Part shown: piece after piece, positions 16,047 to 24,100 of the stretch
Numbering within the stretch: position 1 is the stretch's first letter
Layout of the letters: each line of letters opens with the position of its first letter
Assembly (NCBI GenBank): GCA_001701165.1
Contig: DAAP01000024.1
Location: 32,478 to 96,477 of the forward strand
DNA: 64,000 nucleotides
Direction: 5' to 3'
Source of the DNA: Bacteroidales bacterium H4
GTDB lineage: Bacteria > Bacteroidota > Bacteroidia > Bacteroidales > Muribaculaceae
The notes under the pieces: generated by a model
What the model was told of the DNA's origin: nothing
Database searches by the model: none
The model's input: the letters and a program-made list of their open reading frames with translations, nothing else
Made by a program: the position numbers and the translations under genes

Positions 16047-16076
16047 TTTAGAATACATAAAATATTATTACCTTTG
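16047..16076 (+). promoter_or_regulatory. promoter of protease cargo genes
   Basis: TACCTTTG (16069-16076) with a weak -33 element TTTA 22 bases upstream. It is followed by a leader of about 60 bases to the ATG at 16141. The late box is absent. Confidence 0.55.
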
Positions 16077-16140
16077 CATACTTGATACCGTTTATGATAT
16101 AATAATTTATGGAATTATCCGTTTATTCAAAAAAACTACT

Positions 16141-16362
16141 ATGGCAACAAAATTAAAAAATGATAATACTGTTGACCCAATCGTAAACGAAACTGAATTA
16201 CCATTGAGTGAGCAATTCGCACAATTTATGGGAGAAAGTGATAAGGTGGAGACATCGTGTCCAATCTCTTTGAGACCTTTTGAGATTTTTTCTCTGTATG
16301 ACCATTCTAAATATGAGACCCATACATATTCAAATGTTCAACAAATTTCATTAGTACAATAA
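16141..16362 (+). CDS. 73-residue partner of Clp-fold protease
   Basis: A 73-residue acidic protein (PIVNETELPLSEQFAQFM, then SCPISLRPFEIFSLYDHSKY). It has no recognised family and no membrane segment. Its stop overlaps the start of the protease gene (TAATG), which implies coupled translation and perhaps a stoichiometric partner, substrate, adaptor or inhibitor. Codon use is AT-rich, like the rest of the island and unlike the flanking phage genes. Confidence 0.6.
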   Translation: MATKLKNDNTVDPIVNETELPLSEQFAQFMGESDKVETSCPISLRPFEIFSLYDHSKYETHTYSNVQQISLVQ

Positions 16363-17246
16363 TGCCGAGTTGGAGTGATATTTTTGATCAAGTGAACAAT
16401 AACCAAGAACCGCTGGTCAAATTGACAGAATTACGTCGGAATTATTTAAAATGTATTTCTTCGATAACGGGTAGGAATCTAATAACATATTATTCAGGAT
16501 GGCTTAAATACCCTGGAGCACCAAATGTTGAAATCAATGATAATGACAAAAATGCCATCATGAATGCGATTCACAAAATGGATCGCAAAAAAGGGCTTGA
16601 CTTAATTCTGCACACTCCTGGAGGTGATATTGCTGCTACAGAAAGTATCGTTACTTATTTGAAGAAAATGTTCAATAATGACATTAGAGCAATCGTACCT
16701 CAGATTTCGATGTCCGCAGGAACGATGATAGCTATGTCTTGTAAAGAAATAATTATGGGACATCAATCTTCATTAGGTCCTATTGATCCTCAAATGGGAG
16801 GCGTAGCTTGTCAGGCTGTAATAGATGAATTTAGAAGAGCAGTAACTGAAGTTAGTATAAATCCTGCTTCATTAGGTTTATGGCAAACAATAATTGGCAA
16901 ACTAAATCCCACGTTCTTAACAGCATGTGAAGATGCTTTGAAATGGTCTGAAACATTGGCAACAAAATGGATTCAAGAAGTTAATCAATCAGTTAATATA
17001 GCGGATATCAAAGATACGTTTCTTGACCATAATAACAGTTATTCTCACTCACGTCACATATCAAAAGATGATTGTAGAAAGGCCGGATTGAATATTACTG
17101 ATTTAGAAAATGACCAAGATTTGCAAGAGAATGTATTGAGCCTGCACCATTGCTATATGATACTAATTGATATGATAAATGTTTCAAAGATTGTAGAAAA
17201 TCAAGACGGAAAGTGTTATCTGCAGAGGGCTGTATTGACTAAATAA
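16362..17246 (+). CDS. SDH-family Clp-fold serine protease
   Basis: This 294-residue protein carries the signature of the serine dehydrogenase proteinase (SDH_sah) family, which has a ClpP/SppA-like fold. It contains LDLILHTPGGDIAATESI (oxyanion-forming TPGG), IVPQISMSAGTMIAMSCKE with the nucleophile Ser, and HQSSLGPIDPQMGG. The N-terminus (residues 1-80) is a helical lead-in and the C-terminal 100 residues contain a His-rich segment (FLDHNNSYSHSRHI). No signal peptide is visible, so it is probably cytoplasmic. It forms a two-gene unit with the 73-residue protein. As phage cargo with its own promoter it may act in host takeover, defence or superinfection exclusion; that is inference. Confidence 0.82.
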   Translation: MPSWSDIFDQVNNNQEPLVKLTELRRNYLKCISSITGRNLITYYSGWLKYPGAPNVEINDNDKNAIMNAIHKMDRKKGLDLILHTPGGDIAATESIVTYLKKMFNNDIRAIVPQISMSAGTMIAMSCKEIIMGHQSSLGPIDPQMGGVACQAVIDEFRRAVTEVSINPASLGLWQTIIGKLNPTFLTACEDALKWSETLATKWIQEVNQSVNIADIKDTFLDHNNSYSHSRHISKDDCRKAGLNITDLENDQDLQENVLSLHHCYMILIDMINVSKIVENQDGKCYLQRAVLTK

Positions 17247-17282
17247 CAAACATAACTACATTTACACATCGCTTAAACTTTT

Positions 17283-17543
17283 TTATGAGGTCAGGTATGG
17301 AATAGATGATGTATCCGATAAGTACTTTTTAGATATACATTCAATTGCTCTACTTTTACATTCTTCAACATCTATTCCAAGAGACGCATAGAATGATGAG
17401 TTGCCGGAGTAACACTCGTGTGCAATCTGGATTATCCGTAACTCATCTTTACTAAATCCACGAAATCTTGAAAATATCTTAAATGCAGACACGTAGTCGC
17501 CTTGCTTAAATAACATTATCGCTTTTTCTGTTTTCGTAACCAT
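17283..17543 (-). CDS. small TPR-like phage accessory protein
   Basis: An 86-residue protein with KTEKAIMLFKQGDYVSAFKIFSRF, a TPR-type helix pair, followed by FSKDELRIIQIAHECYSG and FYASLGIDVEECKSRA. I recall similar short proteins in many temperate phages, with no established function. I chose the ATG at 17543; a longer reading to 17588 is possible. The gene is AT-rich and faces the protease pair in a convergent arrangement. Confidence 0.6.
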   Translation of the reverse strand: MVTKTEKAIMLFKQGDYVSAFKIFSRFRGFSKDELRIIQIAHECYSGNSSFYASLGIDVEECKSRAIECISKKYLSDTSSIPYLTS

Positions 17544-17722
17544 ATCTAAACACCTATGATGTTCTTTATTTCTATATAAAGATAACAATTTTATTTGGAT
17601 TGACAGTGCGATATTTCGTTAAATGTCAAATAGTTAAGTACTATTTATCAAAAACATTAGAACACTACTAAAGGAATACGGCATATTACTATTAAATGTT
17701 TTTAACAATCAACATAGAAATA

Positions 17723-17751
17723 TTTGGACTAAATTTGCGTTACTAAATTTG
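17723..17751 (+). promoter_or_regulatory. promoter with tandemly duplicated -7 element
   Basis: ACTAAATTTGCGTT occurs twice back to back (17728-17741 and 17742-17755), so TAAATTTG is present at 17730-17737 and 17744-17751. TTTG at 17723-17726 is correctly spaced (21 bases) only for the second copy. Confidence 0.6.
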
Positions 17752-17780
17752 CGTTATCAATTTACCAATTGAAACGTATT

Positions 17781-18035
17781 ATGGAATCTAATATAAACTT
17801 ACAAGATGATTTTAAGTATTTCATTGAACACCACGATGAAATATTCAGCCAGTATCCTAACAAATTTGTAGTCATACAGAATAAACAAATTATACTTGCT
17901 GAAATATCAATTGAAAAAGCATTGGAGTCTGCTGTATCTAAAGGCTTAGAGGTCGGTACATTTATCATACAAGAATGTACTGAGGGGGATAGCGCATATA
18001 CTCAAACATTTCATTCACGTGTAATCTTTGCATAA
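17781..18035 (+). CDS. DUF5678-like protein, retropepsin partner
   Basis: An 84-residue protein: an N-terminal helix (DDFKYFIEHHDEIFSQYPN), FVVIQNKQIILAEISIEKALESAV, and a strongly conserved-looking end GTFIIQECTEGDSAYTQTF. This fits DUF5678-type proteins that are found directly upstream of retropepsin-like proteases in bacteria. I chose the ATG at 17781 over a TTG at 17769. Its stop overlaps the protease start (TAATG). The function of the pair is not known. Confidence 0.72.
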   Translation: MESNINLQDDFKYFIEHHDEIFSQYPNKFVVIQNKQIILAEISIEKALESAVSKGLEVGTFIIQECTEGDSAYTQTFHSRVIFA

Positions 18036-18601
18036 TGGAGATAAATGCACTTACTCATTCAGCAGTTGCAATTGAGAATGTCATAAAGACACCAATTAAG
18101 GTTACAAATACGTTCACTAATAAAGAGATTAATTCTCTTGCTATATGGGATACAGGAGCTACACACTCTGTTATTACAAAAAGTGCAGCTTTGGCTTTAG
18201 GACTAGTACCTTTGTCTATGACATAAGTTTGTGGTGTTCACGGGAAGAAGACGGTTAATGTGTATTTAGTGAAGATTACACTTAATAACGAGAATATATC
18301 AATTACTACGCAAGTAACCGAATGTGAGGAGTTGTCATCAAAGAATGATACTGCTATGCTAATAGGTATGAATATCATCGATTTAGGGGATTTTCATATT
18401 TCAAACTACAACGGTCAGACAGTGATGACATTTCGTGTGCCATCTTTGGAACGTACAGATTATGTGCAGGAAATTGCAGAACACAATAGATGCTTGAAAA
18501 TTCATCAAATTAACGAGAGAAAAAGGATGCCTGATAAATGCGGGTGTGGAAGTGGGAAGCAATACAAGAACTGCCACGGAAATTCACCGTATTCAAAATA
18601 G
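18035..18601 (+). pseudogene. retropepsin-like aspartic protease with SEC-C tail, broken by one TAA
   Basis: The frame runs 188 codons from 18035 to 18601 but is cut by one in-frame TAA at 18224-18226. Before it lies LAIWDTGATHSVITKS, the DTGA catalytic motif of retroviral-type aspartic proteases. After it the protein continues in the same frame with VCGVHGKKTVNVYLVKI, MLIGMNIIDLGDFHI and a SEC-C-like zinc tail (KCGCGSGKQYKNCHG). The stop falls right after LGLVPLSMT, where homologues I recall read straight into a VxGVHG segment. A recent nonsense mutation is the simplest reading; readthrough is not excluded. Confidence 0.75.
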
Positions 18602-18614
18602 CATAAGATACAAA

Positions 18615-18646
18615 ATAAGCGGGGCTATCAACCTCGCTTATCTTTT
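18615..18646. terminator. terminator between retropepsin gene and hicB
   Basis: Arms ATAAGCGGGG (18615-18624) and CCTCGCTTAT (18632-18641) pair with one G-T wobble and are followed by TCTTTT. It serves the plus-strand gene and may also stop hicAB transcription. Confidence 0.7.
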
Positions 18647-18671
18647 AATCTAACAGTCAATCTACTATCTA

Positions 18672-19016
18672 CTATCTTGCAACGTGTGCAACCTCATTAC
18701 TAACAGCCTGATTGATGAAATCATTTATAGTTGTACCAACGGCAAATGCTGCTGCTGCAACTTGGCTGTGTAGTTCCGAAGACATTCTGAGCACCAACTT
18801 ACCGCTATATGGCTTTGCAGGAGCAACACCACGCGCATTGCAACTTGCAAGATAGGTATCTACTGCGCAATGAAAATCATCTGTGATTTCATCAATCGTT
18901 GTACCCTCATAAGAAATAAGCGTTCCATGCAAGCCTTGAACTTTGCCAAACAAGCATTTGTCTGCATCGCTGTATTCAACAGAACCGGTATATCCTTTAT
19001 ATCTTAACTGTCCCAT
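18672..19016 (-). CDS. hicB: HicB family antitoxin
   Basis: A 114-residue protein with the HicB partial RNase H-like N-terminus (YKGYTGSVEYSDADKCLFGKV, with GTTIDEITDDFHCAVDTYL) and a C-terminal ribbon-helix-helix part (LVLRMSSELHSQVAAAAF, TTINDFINQAV). It neutralises HicA and represses the operon through the C-terminal domain. It follows hicA by 2 bases, the toxin-first order typical of HicAB. It may stabilise the prophage or act against other phages. Confidence 0.88.
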   Translation of the reverse strand: MGQLRYKGYTGSVEYSDADKCLFGKVQGLHGTLISYEGTTIDEITDDFHCAVDTYLASCNARGVAPAKPYSGKLVLRMSSELHSQVAAAAFAVGTTINDFINQAVSNEVAHVAR

Positions 19017-19018
19017 AA

Positions 19019-19270
19019 TTATATAAGTTTTAATTCTTTCAACGTATCAATCAGCTGCTTAACTTGGTATAACTTCAATTCTCCATTCGGGTGTGGTTTG
19101 TGAAGCAATATCGTGTTGTTTCCATTTACGAACTCAACTCGTGAGCCTGAAATCTTGCCTTTGTTTCTTTCTTCAAAACCGAAGTATTCAAGTAACACCT
19201 TGGCTTCGTCATAATGGAAGTCTTTCGGTTTACCAAGCAATCGTGCTATCAGTTTCTCTTTCTTACTCAT
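19019..19270 (-). CDS. hicA: HicA-type toxin (mRNA interferase)
   Basis: An 83-residue protein with a double-stranded-RNA-binding-like fold: LIARLLGKPKDFHYDEAKVLLEYFGF, GSRVEFVNG, and ILLHKPHPNGELKLYQVKQLI. The HKPHP segment carries the His thought to be catalytic in HicA enzymes. It is expressed from the promoter/operator at 19296-19326 together with hicB. The sequence is complete, so the module is probably active. Confidence 0.85.
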   Translation of the reverse strand: MSKKEKLIARLLGKPKDFHYDEAKVLLEYFGFEERNKGKISGSRVEFVNGNNTILLHKPHPNGELKLYQVKQLIDTLKELKLI

Positions 19271-19295
19271 TGGTAATGCTTGTTATTTGATGATG

Positions 19296-19326
19296 CAAAG
19301 ATACTAAATATAGTACTAATAACAAA
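19296..19326 (-). promoter_or_regulatory. hicAB promoter with internal palindrome
   Basis: Minus-strand TTTG (19326-19323) and TATCTTTG (19303-19296) form a host-type promoter. The perfect inverted repeat TACTA-AATA-TAGTA (19302-19315) lies between and partly over the elements and is a likely HicB operator. Confidence 0.7.
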
Positions 19327-19464
19327 ACATTTTCTCAAGTTTTTCTGCGAGGTACAATCATTATCGTTGATGTAATATAAAAAGGAAAGCGCATCGATTC
19401 ACATCGACACGCCTGACAATCAATTTTTCACATTTTCAAATATGCAAAATAGGGAATACTCTGA

Positions 19465-19923
19465 TCAAGCCGAAATTACGGCGTGGCTGTCCGTGCGCGT
19501 CTGCCAAAAAACCTGCGGTGGCGTGGCGCGGTTGCCCATCAACCCGCGCGCCTTTGCTCCGGCGTAAAACTCGGCGGCAAGGCGGCGGCTCCCATGCCCT
19601 GCGTTATTGCTTGTGTATACGGCAAATCCTCGTGCGTCATGCCAGCGCCCATCCGCTCCTGCTGCGTTGTTGTGAATGCTTACAAGCAGCACGTTTTGCT
19701 TGCCGACTTTATGGCATATGTCATTAACACGCTTCACGCGCTCACGCAAAGGGATGTCCTCCTGTTCGGGCGTGAGCAAGTGCGCATCAATGCCTCTGCG
19801 ACTTAATTCTCCGACAATTCGCTGAGCCACCTCCCTTGTCCACGCGTACTCGCGCAGTCGTCCGTCGGGGCTACGCTTGCCTGGCGTCTCCCTTCCATGC
19901 CCATTGTCAATCAGTACTATCAT
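19465..19923 (-). pseudogene. truncated second N-acetylmuramoyl-L-alanine amidase
   Basis: This product starts IVLIDNGHGRETPGKRSPDG and continues with LREYAWTREVAQRIV and VSIHNNAAGADGRW, so the zinc ligands are present and it is clearly related to the intact amidase at 13266-13940. It ends TRTDSHAVISA at the place where the intact enzyme reads CPAVLTESLFQDN, so the catalytic Glu and the last about 45 residues are lost. No continuation is found downstream in any frame. The break is next to the AT-rich island, suggesting a deletion when the island was acquired. A start 12 bases further upstream (19935) is also possible. Confidence 0.78.
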
Positions 19924-20416
19924 TGTCGTCTGCATTTGGTCGGTGTGTCTTGCTCGCTCCTATTCCCGACAAGTCGATGTCGAAGTGTCGCGCGGTTTTG
20001 TCTACGAGTATCTTTTGCGCCACTTTTGCCCAACGGGCGCCGTTGCAGCTGCTCTCGTTTTCGAGGATGCTCCAAATCTGCCAAAAGCATATTGCGCCGG
20101 CGGCCACCTTGGTCAGGTCGATAGGTATGCCGTCGGTGATATGACGGCTGATCAGATACGCCATGATAATAAGCGCGTAGCTCTTGATGAGCGTCAGCAG
20201 TACATGCCCGAAGTGGTGCGACTGAAACTTGTGACCGTCCTTGGTCACCTTATCCGGATGCGCTTTGGCGACTCTGCGACTTAGGCTCCACGCCGTGTAA
20301 CAATCGGCAAAAATTACCAATGTGCATATCAGCAGGTATGGCAGCGTTGGTTCGAGGATGGCGAGTGCCGCGCCTATCCCGGCAAATGCCCAACGGAGGA
20401 TTTGTGTAATAGTCAT
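19907..20416 (-). CDS. second phage holin family protein
   Basis: A 169-residue membrane protein: hydrophobic segments around residues 8-38 (AFAGIGAALAILE, YLLICTLVIFADCY) and 70-115 (VLLTLIKSYALIIMAYL, VAAGAICFWQIWSIL). The loop AWSLSRRVAKAHPDKVTKDGHKFQSHHFG has the charged pattern of the same holin family as the protein at 13948-14394. The C-terminal 45 residues are polar. It overlaps the truncated amidase and was probably its partner; with the amidase broken it may serve only as a redundant holin. Confidence 0.75.
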   Translation of the reverse strand: MTITQILRWAFAGIGAALAILEPTLPYLLICTLVIFADCYTAWSLSRRVAKAHPDKVTKDGHKFQSHHFGHVLLTLIKSYALIIMAYLISRHITDGIPIDLTKVAAGAICFWQIWSILENESSCNGARWAKVAQKILVDKTARHFDIDLSGIGASKTHRPNADDNDSTD

Positions 20417-20430
20417 TGCAGCCTCCTTTC

Positions 20431-20718
20431 TTACGCACTTACGGCGGCCTGCGCATTTACGCAGAACGCCTCTATCGCCTTCAAGATAACATCGCGCCCC
20501 TCAGCTACATCATAACGTATGGTCAGTGTCTCCGGACGATAACGTGACCAACGCGCCAACGTTGCGTTACCGTTTCGCACTTCGCCCTCGGCCAATGTCA
20601 TGATGCTCGCACCCTCGATATTGGCCACCGCACTGATGGCATATACGGCTGTCGTGTCCTCACTGTTGTCTATGCGCACGCTGCGGCGCAATGTCTCTCC
20701 TAATTTTACCTTGCTCAT
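20431..20718 (-). CDS. small structural-type protein, unknown
   Basis: A 95-residue protein rich in beta strands (VKLGETLRRSVRIDNSED, TAVYAISAVANIEGASIMTLAEG, RPETLTIRYDVAEGRDVI). No family is recognised. It lies between a terminator/11-bp repeat array and the second holin gene. Its promoter is not obvious: neither a TAnnTTTG element nor the late box is found in the repeat array upstream. Confidence 0.6.
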   Translation of the reverse strand: MSKVKLGETLRRSVRIDNSEDTTAVYAISAVANIEGASIMTLAEGEVRNGNATLARWSRYRPETLTIRYDVAEGRDVILKAIEAFCVNAQAAVSA

Positions 20719-20739
20719 AATTTCTATTTTTATTGTTGT

Positions 20740-20805
20740 TTTACTTGTAGTTTACTTGTAGTTTACTTGCGGTTTACTTGCGGTTTACTTGCAGTTTGCT
20801 TGCAG
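20740..20805. repeat. six tandem 11-bp repeats TTTACTTGYRG
   Basis: Six units of 11 bases: two TTTACTTGTAG, two TTTACTTGCGG, one TTTACTTGCAG and one TTTGCTTGCAG. They stand between the tail-fibre operon terminator and the 95-residue gene, in its presumed leader or promoter region. A period of 11 is close to one DNA turn. Confidence 0.9.
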
Positions 20806-20824
20806 TCTATTTAAGTTAAGCGCC

Positions 20825-20858
20825 AAAAACTAAAATAAGGCTTGCGTTATTTTAGTTT
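20825..20858 (-). terminator. terminator of tail-fibre operon
   Basis: A perfect 12-bp inverted repeat, AAACTAAAATAA (20827-20838) and TTATTTTAGTTT (20847-20858), loop of 8, with a T run on the minus strand. It overlaps the stop codon of the 110-residue gene. Confidence 0.75.
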
Positions 20859-21184
20859 CCGTCAGCTTCGGCGGCGATTTCGGCGCGTGCTTGCGCCTTG
20901 CATTGCTCCGCAAAGGCGTAATACTCGGCATATTCTTCGGGCTTGGTGTCGCGCTGACGCAGTATGCCCAATTCGTCCGCAACGGAGTAACGTTCTCGGA
21001 TAAGGCGCTCGACCGCAGCCTTGTAAGCAGCTTCGTCCATGGTCACGGGCAATTCGTCTACTTCCTCGTATTCTTCGGGGGCGTATGTCATCGCGGCTAT
21101 GGCCTTGGCGGTGAGGTCGTCCGAACGGCGGCGTACATACTTGCCGCTGTCGCTCGTTATTCTATGGTTGTTGTATTCTATCAT
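20852..21184 (-). CDS. small protein after tail fibre (possible fibre accessory)
   Basis: A 110-residue acidic, helical protein (IEYNNHRITSDSGKYVRRRS, ATMTYAPEEYEEVDELPVTMDEAAYKA split by one residue, EYYAFAEQCKAQARAEIAAEA). It begins 6 bases after the tail-fibre stop. Small genes in this place in Bacteroidales phages often accompany the fibre and may act in its assembly; this is inference from position. No catalytic motif is seen. Confidence 0.6.
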   Translation of the reverse strand: MIEYNNHRITSDSGKYVRRRSDDLTAKAIAAMTYAPEEYEEVDELPVTMDEAAYKAAVERLIRERYSVADELGILRQRDTKPEEYAEYYAFAEQCKAQARAEIAAEADGN

Positions 21185-21190
21185 AATTTA

Positions 21191-24100
21191 TTATGCGCTT
21201 ACAAATGTTACATATTTCGTCTCGGCTAATGTCAGTATATCGTCGGGCAATGCCGCAAACACGTCTGCATGCAGCGTCACGCTTATAGGTTTGGCGGCTG
21301 TGGCTCGGCTCTTCTCCACGAGGTAGCGCAGGCAATCTACATTTATTGATGAAGCCTTAGCGAATGTCTTAGTCAACGATACGGACAGACCGTCTATCCA
21401 TAAATACTGCAACTTGCTGCCGAATGGAGAATACAAACTATTGAAAGCTACGTCGCCCAGACTCTGCGGCTGAACAGCTCCAATAACTTCCTGTAGGTTA
21501 TCGGCATTGTAGAAACTTAACATTCCGTAAACGGCCGCCGAACTAGTAGGTCGTTGTCCGCGCAGACCTGCTGCAACGCGGATTACCTGTACATCATTCG
21601 ATTGGAAGACAAAGGGAGTGTTGATACCTTGCCCATCTTGACCACCGCCTGCTGCGTAGTTATAACAACATAACATATTAGTGCGAATGATATCACCATC
21701 AGAAATTTTGCGCGGATAAGGTCCGTAAGTTCGCACGTCATATATCTGACGCGCTTCGGCGTAACTTATGCCTGTAATGCCGTTGATAAAGAAGCCCGGT
21801 GTTTCATGCCATTCTGGATAATAGCCACCGTAGTCCAGTTGATATTGGGGGTTGTTCTTATCGTAGCAATTGCCGAGGCTGTCTATATTGAAAAATCCAG
21901 CTTTACCACCACCACGCATCGGCCGATATATCGCATCGCGCCACATCTTAACAAACAGCGCCTTGCCTGCATCCGTTACGCATACGAGGTCTGCGCCGTA
22001 TTTGTCGTTGCCCTTGCCATAGTAAGCACTGATATATGCCTCGGTGTCGTATTTGTAGGTGTCTGCACCCCATCGCCATGTGCGGTCAGTCCTCGCGGTG
22101 GTCGGCTTGTTGTTGGTGGTGATGTTGTACTCCTCATCGTCATAAAAACGCTCGGCGTAAGTCTTGGCCGCATCGTCAACAGCCACAAAATGCTTTTTGT
22201 CGCGGATGTAGAATATATCATACGAGCTGCCATCCGAGCGTGTCTTTGGCGAAACAGCCTGCGCTACGGCAGTGTAATCCGTAGGCAGACTTTGGCGGAT
22301 GCCGTGGAATACAAAATCTATACGACCGTCTATGCGCACGTTGTTGATATTGTCGGCGTAGAAGCCCACACCGCTTGCGACCACGAGAGACCCGCTATCC
22401 ACGGACACACTGCCACCGTCGAATGTAGTGTCTCCGCTCAGCGTTGTATCGGAGAGAGTGGCCGTGTGATTGACCGTGAGGTCGCCTGCATTGATGTTGC
22501 CATTAGCGGTAATGCCATTGTCGACGTTTAGCGTGCCGACCAGCAGGTCACCACTTATTTCACCCGAAGCTGCCGTCAAGGACGTGCCAGCCGTAAGCCC
22601 TCCTTGGCTCACGATGCCATCCGCCTCTATGCCTTTGCTCACCGTAAGCGACCCCTCGGTGCTGATATTGCCGTTGATGTCAATCTTAACCTCGTCAGCC
22701 TGGCAGAACGTGGCGCTGTCGCCGTGGACGACAATCCCGGAGACCTTTCCGGTGGTGCTGATATTGCCGTCAACGTCAATCTGGACTTCGTCAGCTTCAC
22801 CGAACTTGGCAAGATTGCCACGCACACCATAGCCTTGTATATCGCCGGTGGGGCAGGTAATATTACCTTTGTCAACAGTCAGTCCGTTCTGCACTGTCAG
22901 GCTGTTGCCAACCTCCAAATAGCCGGTAACCTCGACATCGCCTTGTAAAGTCGCATCGTAACACTCCAAATTTCTTATCGCCAAGTCCTTGCCTGTAACA
23001 TCGCCGAGCTTGACCATTTTTCCGGCAGCCTTGTCATACTGCCACAGGTCGTTGCCGCTGCGGAAGATGCGGTCGGTGCGCGGCGTGGCGGTCTGTGTGC
23101 TTCCGCTCAGCGTACAGTAATCGGTGTACTCGTCGCAGACGCTGAGAGGATAATAATTGTAGTTTTCTATCGCATCGTCTTGCGCTGCTTCGTCATAGCC
23201 GAGTGCCGCAAAAAACGCCTTGGCTGTCTGCGACCACCATATCGTGTAATTATGCGCGGTCGGATACCCGGTTGTCGGCTCAGCCAGCGGCGCGGCCATG
23301 CGCACGCGACACGGCAATATGCCTGTGTCGTCGCGCAGCTTGGTCAGTGCTATCTCGTGCAGCTGATTGTCTGAGCCAAACTTGTACAACTTGCCATCCG
23401 CGATGTTGTAATACGCCTTATCTGCCCACGGCTCCTGATTTCGGTCTTGCCATAGATAGTCATCATCCCATATTGGATAATACGAGCCGTCCTGCTTGAT
23501 TAAAAAGTTGCCGTCAGCGGTCGAAAAATGCACGGTCGCCGCTCCCTGCTGCACTTTGCCCTTGGGGTCGCGCACTATCGGCGCAGCCGTCGAAGTATCG
23601 TCCGTCACGTCCCCGACAAATCCATCAAAGGCCACGATACCGCTGATGCCAAGTGTATTGTGCTGCTCTTGCTTAGCACTCGCCAGACTATCACTGAGAG
23701 TTTTGCGTATCGCCGCATGGTCGGCTGCATCAGCCGTCTCATGTGCCGCCAGCGCATCCGACACAGCCTTGCGTGCCGATGCCTCGTCTGCAAAAGCCTT
23801 GTCATTAGCCGCTGCATGCGCCGCCAGCGCATCCATAGCCTCCTTGCGTATCGCCGCATGGTCTGTGGTATTTTCTGTCTTCAGCGTGTTTATGGCTGTC
23901 ACCGCTCCGGCTGCTGTCTCGGCCGCCGCCGCGGCACTCTTGGCCGCCGCCGACGCCGTTGTATTGGCGGTCTCTGCCTCACTCTTGGCGGCATTGGCCT
24001 TGTCGTTGGCGCTCTGCGCCGCGTTCTTGGCTTCGTTAGCAGTCGTATTGGCTTCGTTAGCAGTCGAAACGGCTGCCGCTGCCTGCTCTTTGGCTATAGC

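Larger units (their letters stand above)
15824..16140. other. AT-rich non-coding leader of cargo island
   Basis: No gene is seen here. The stretch is strongly AT-rich and contains three tandem 10-base units TTGAATTTCG (15984-16012, last unit imperfect), followed by the cargo promoter. It marks a sharp composition change from the phage DNA to its left and may be the edge of an acquired segment. Confidence 0.5.

Noticed and set aside
18224..18226. Stop-codon reassignment by the phage
   Set aside because: All other genes in the window end normally with TAA, TGA or TAG and only this one frame continues past TAA, so global recoding is not supported.
20740..20805. CRISPR-like array
   Set aside because: Units are 11 bases, adjacent and without spacers, and no cas genes are present in the window.
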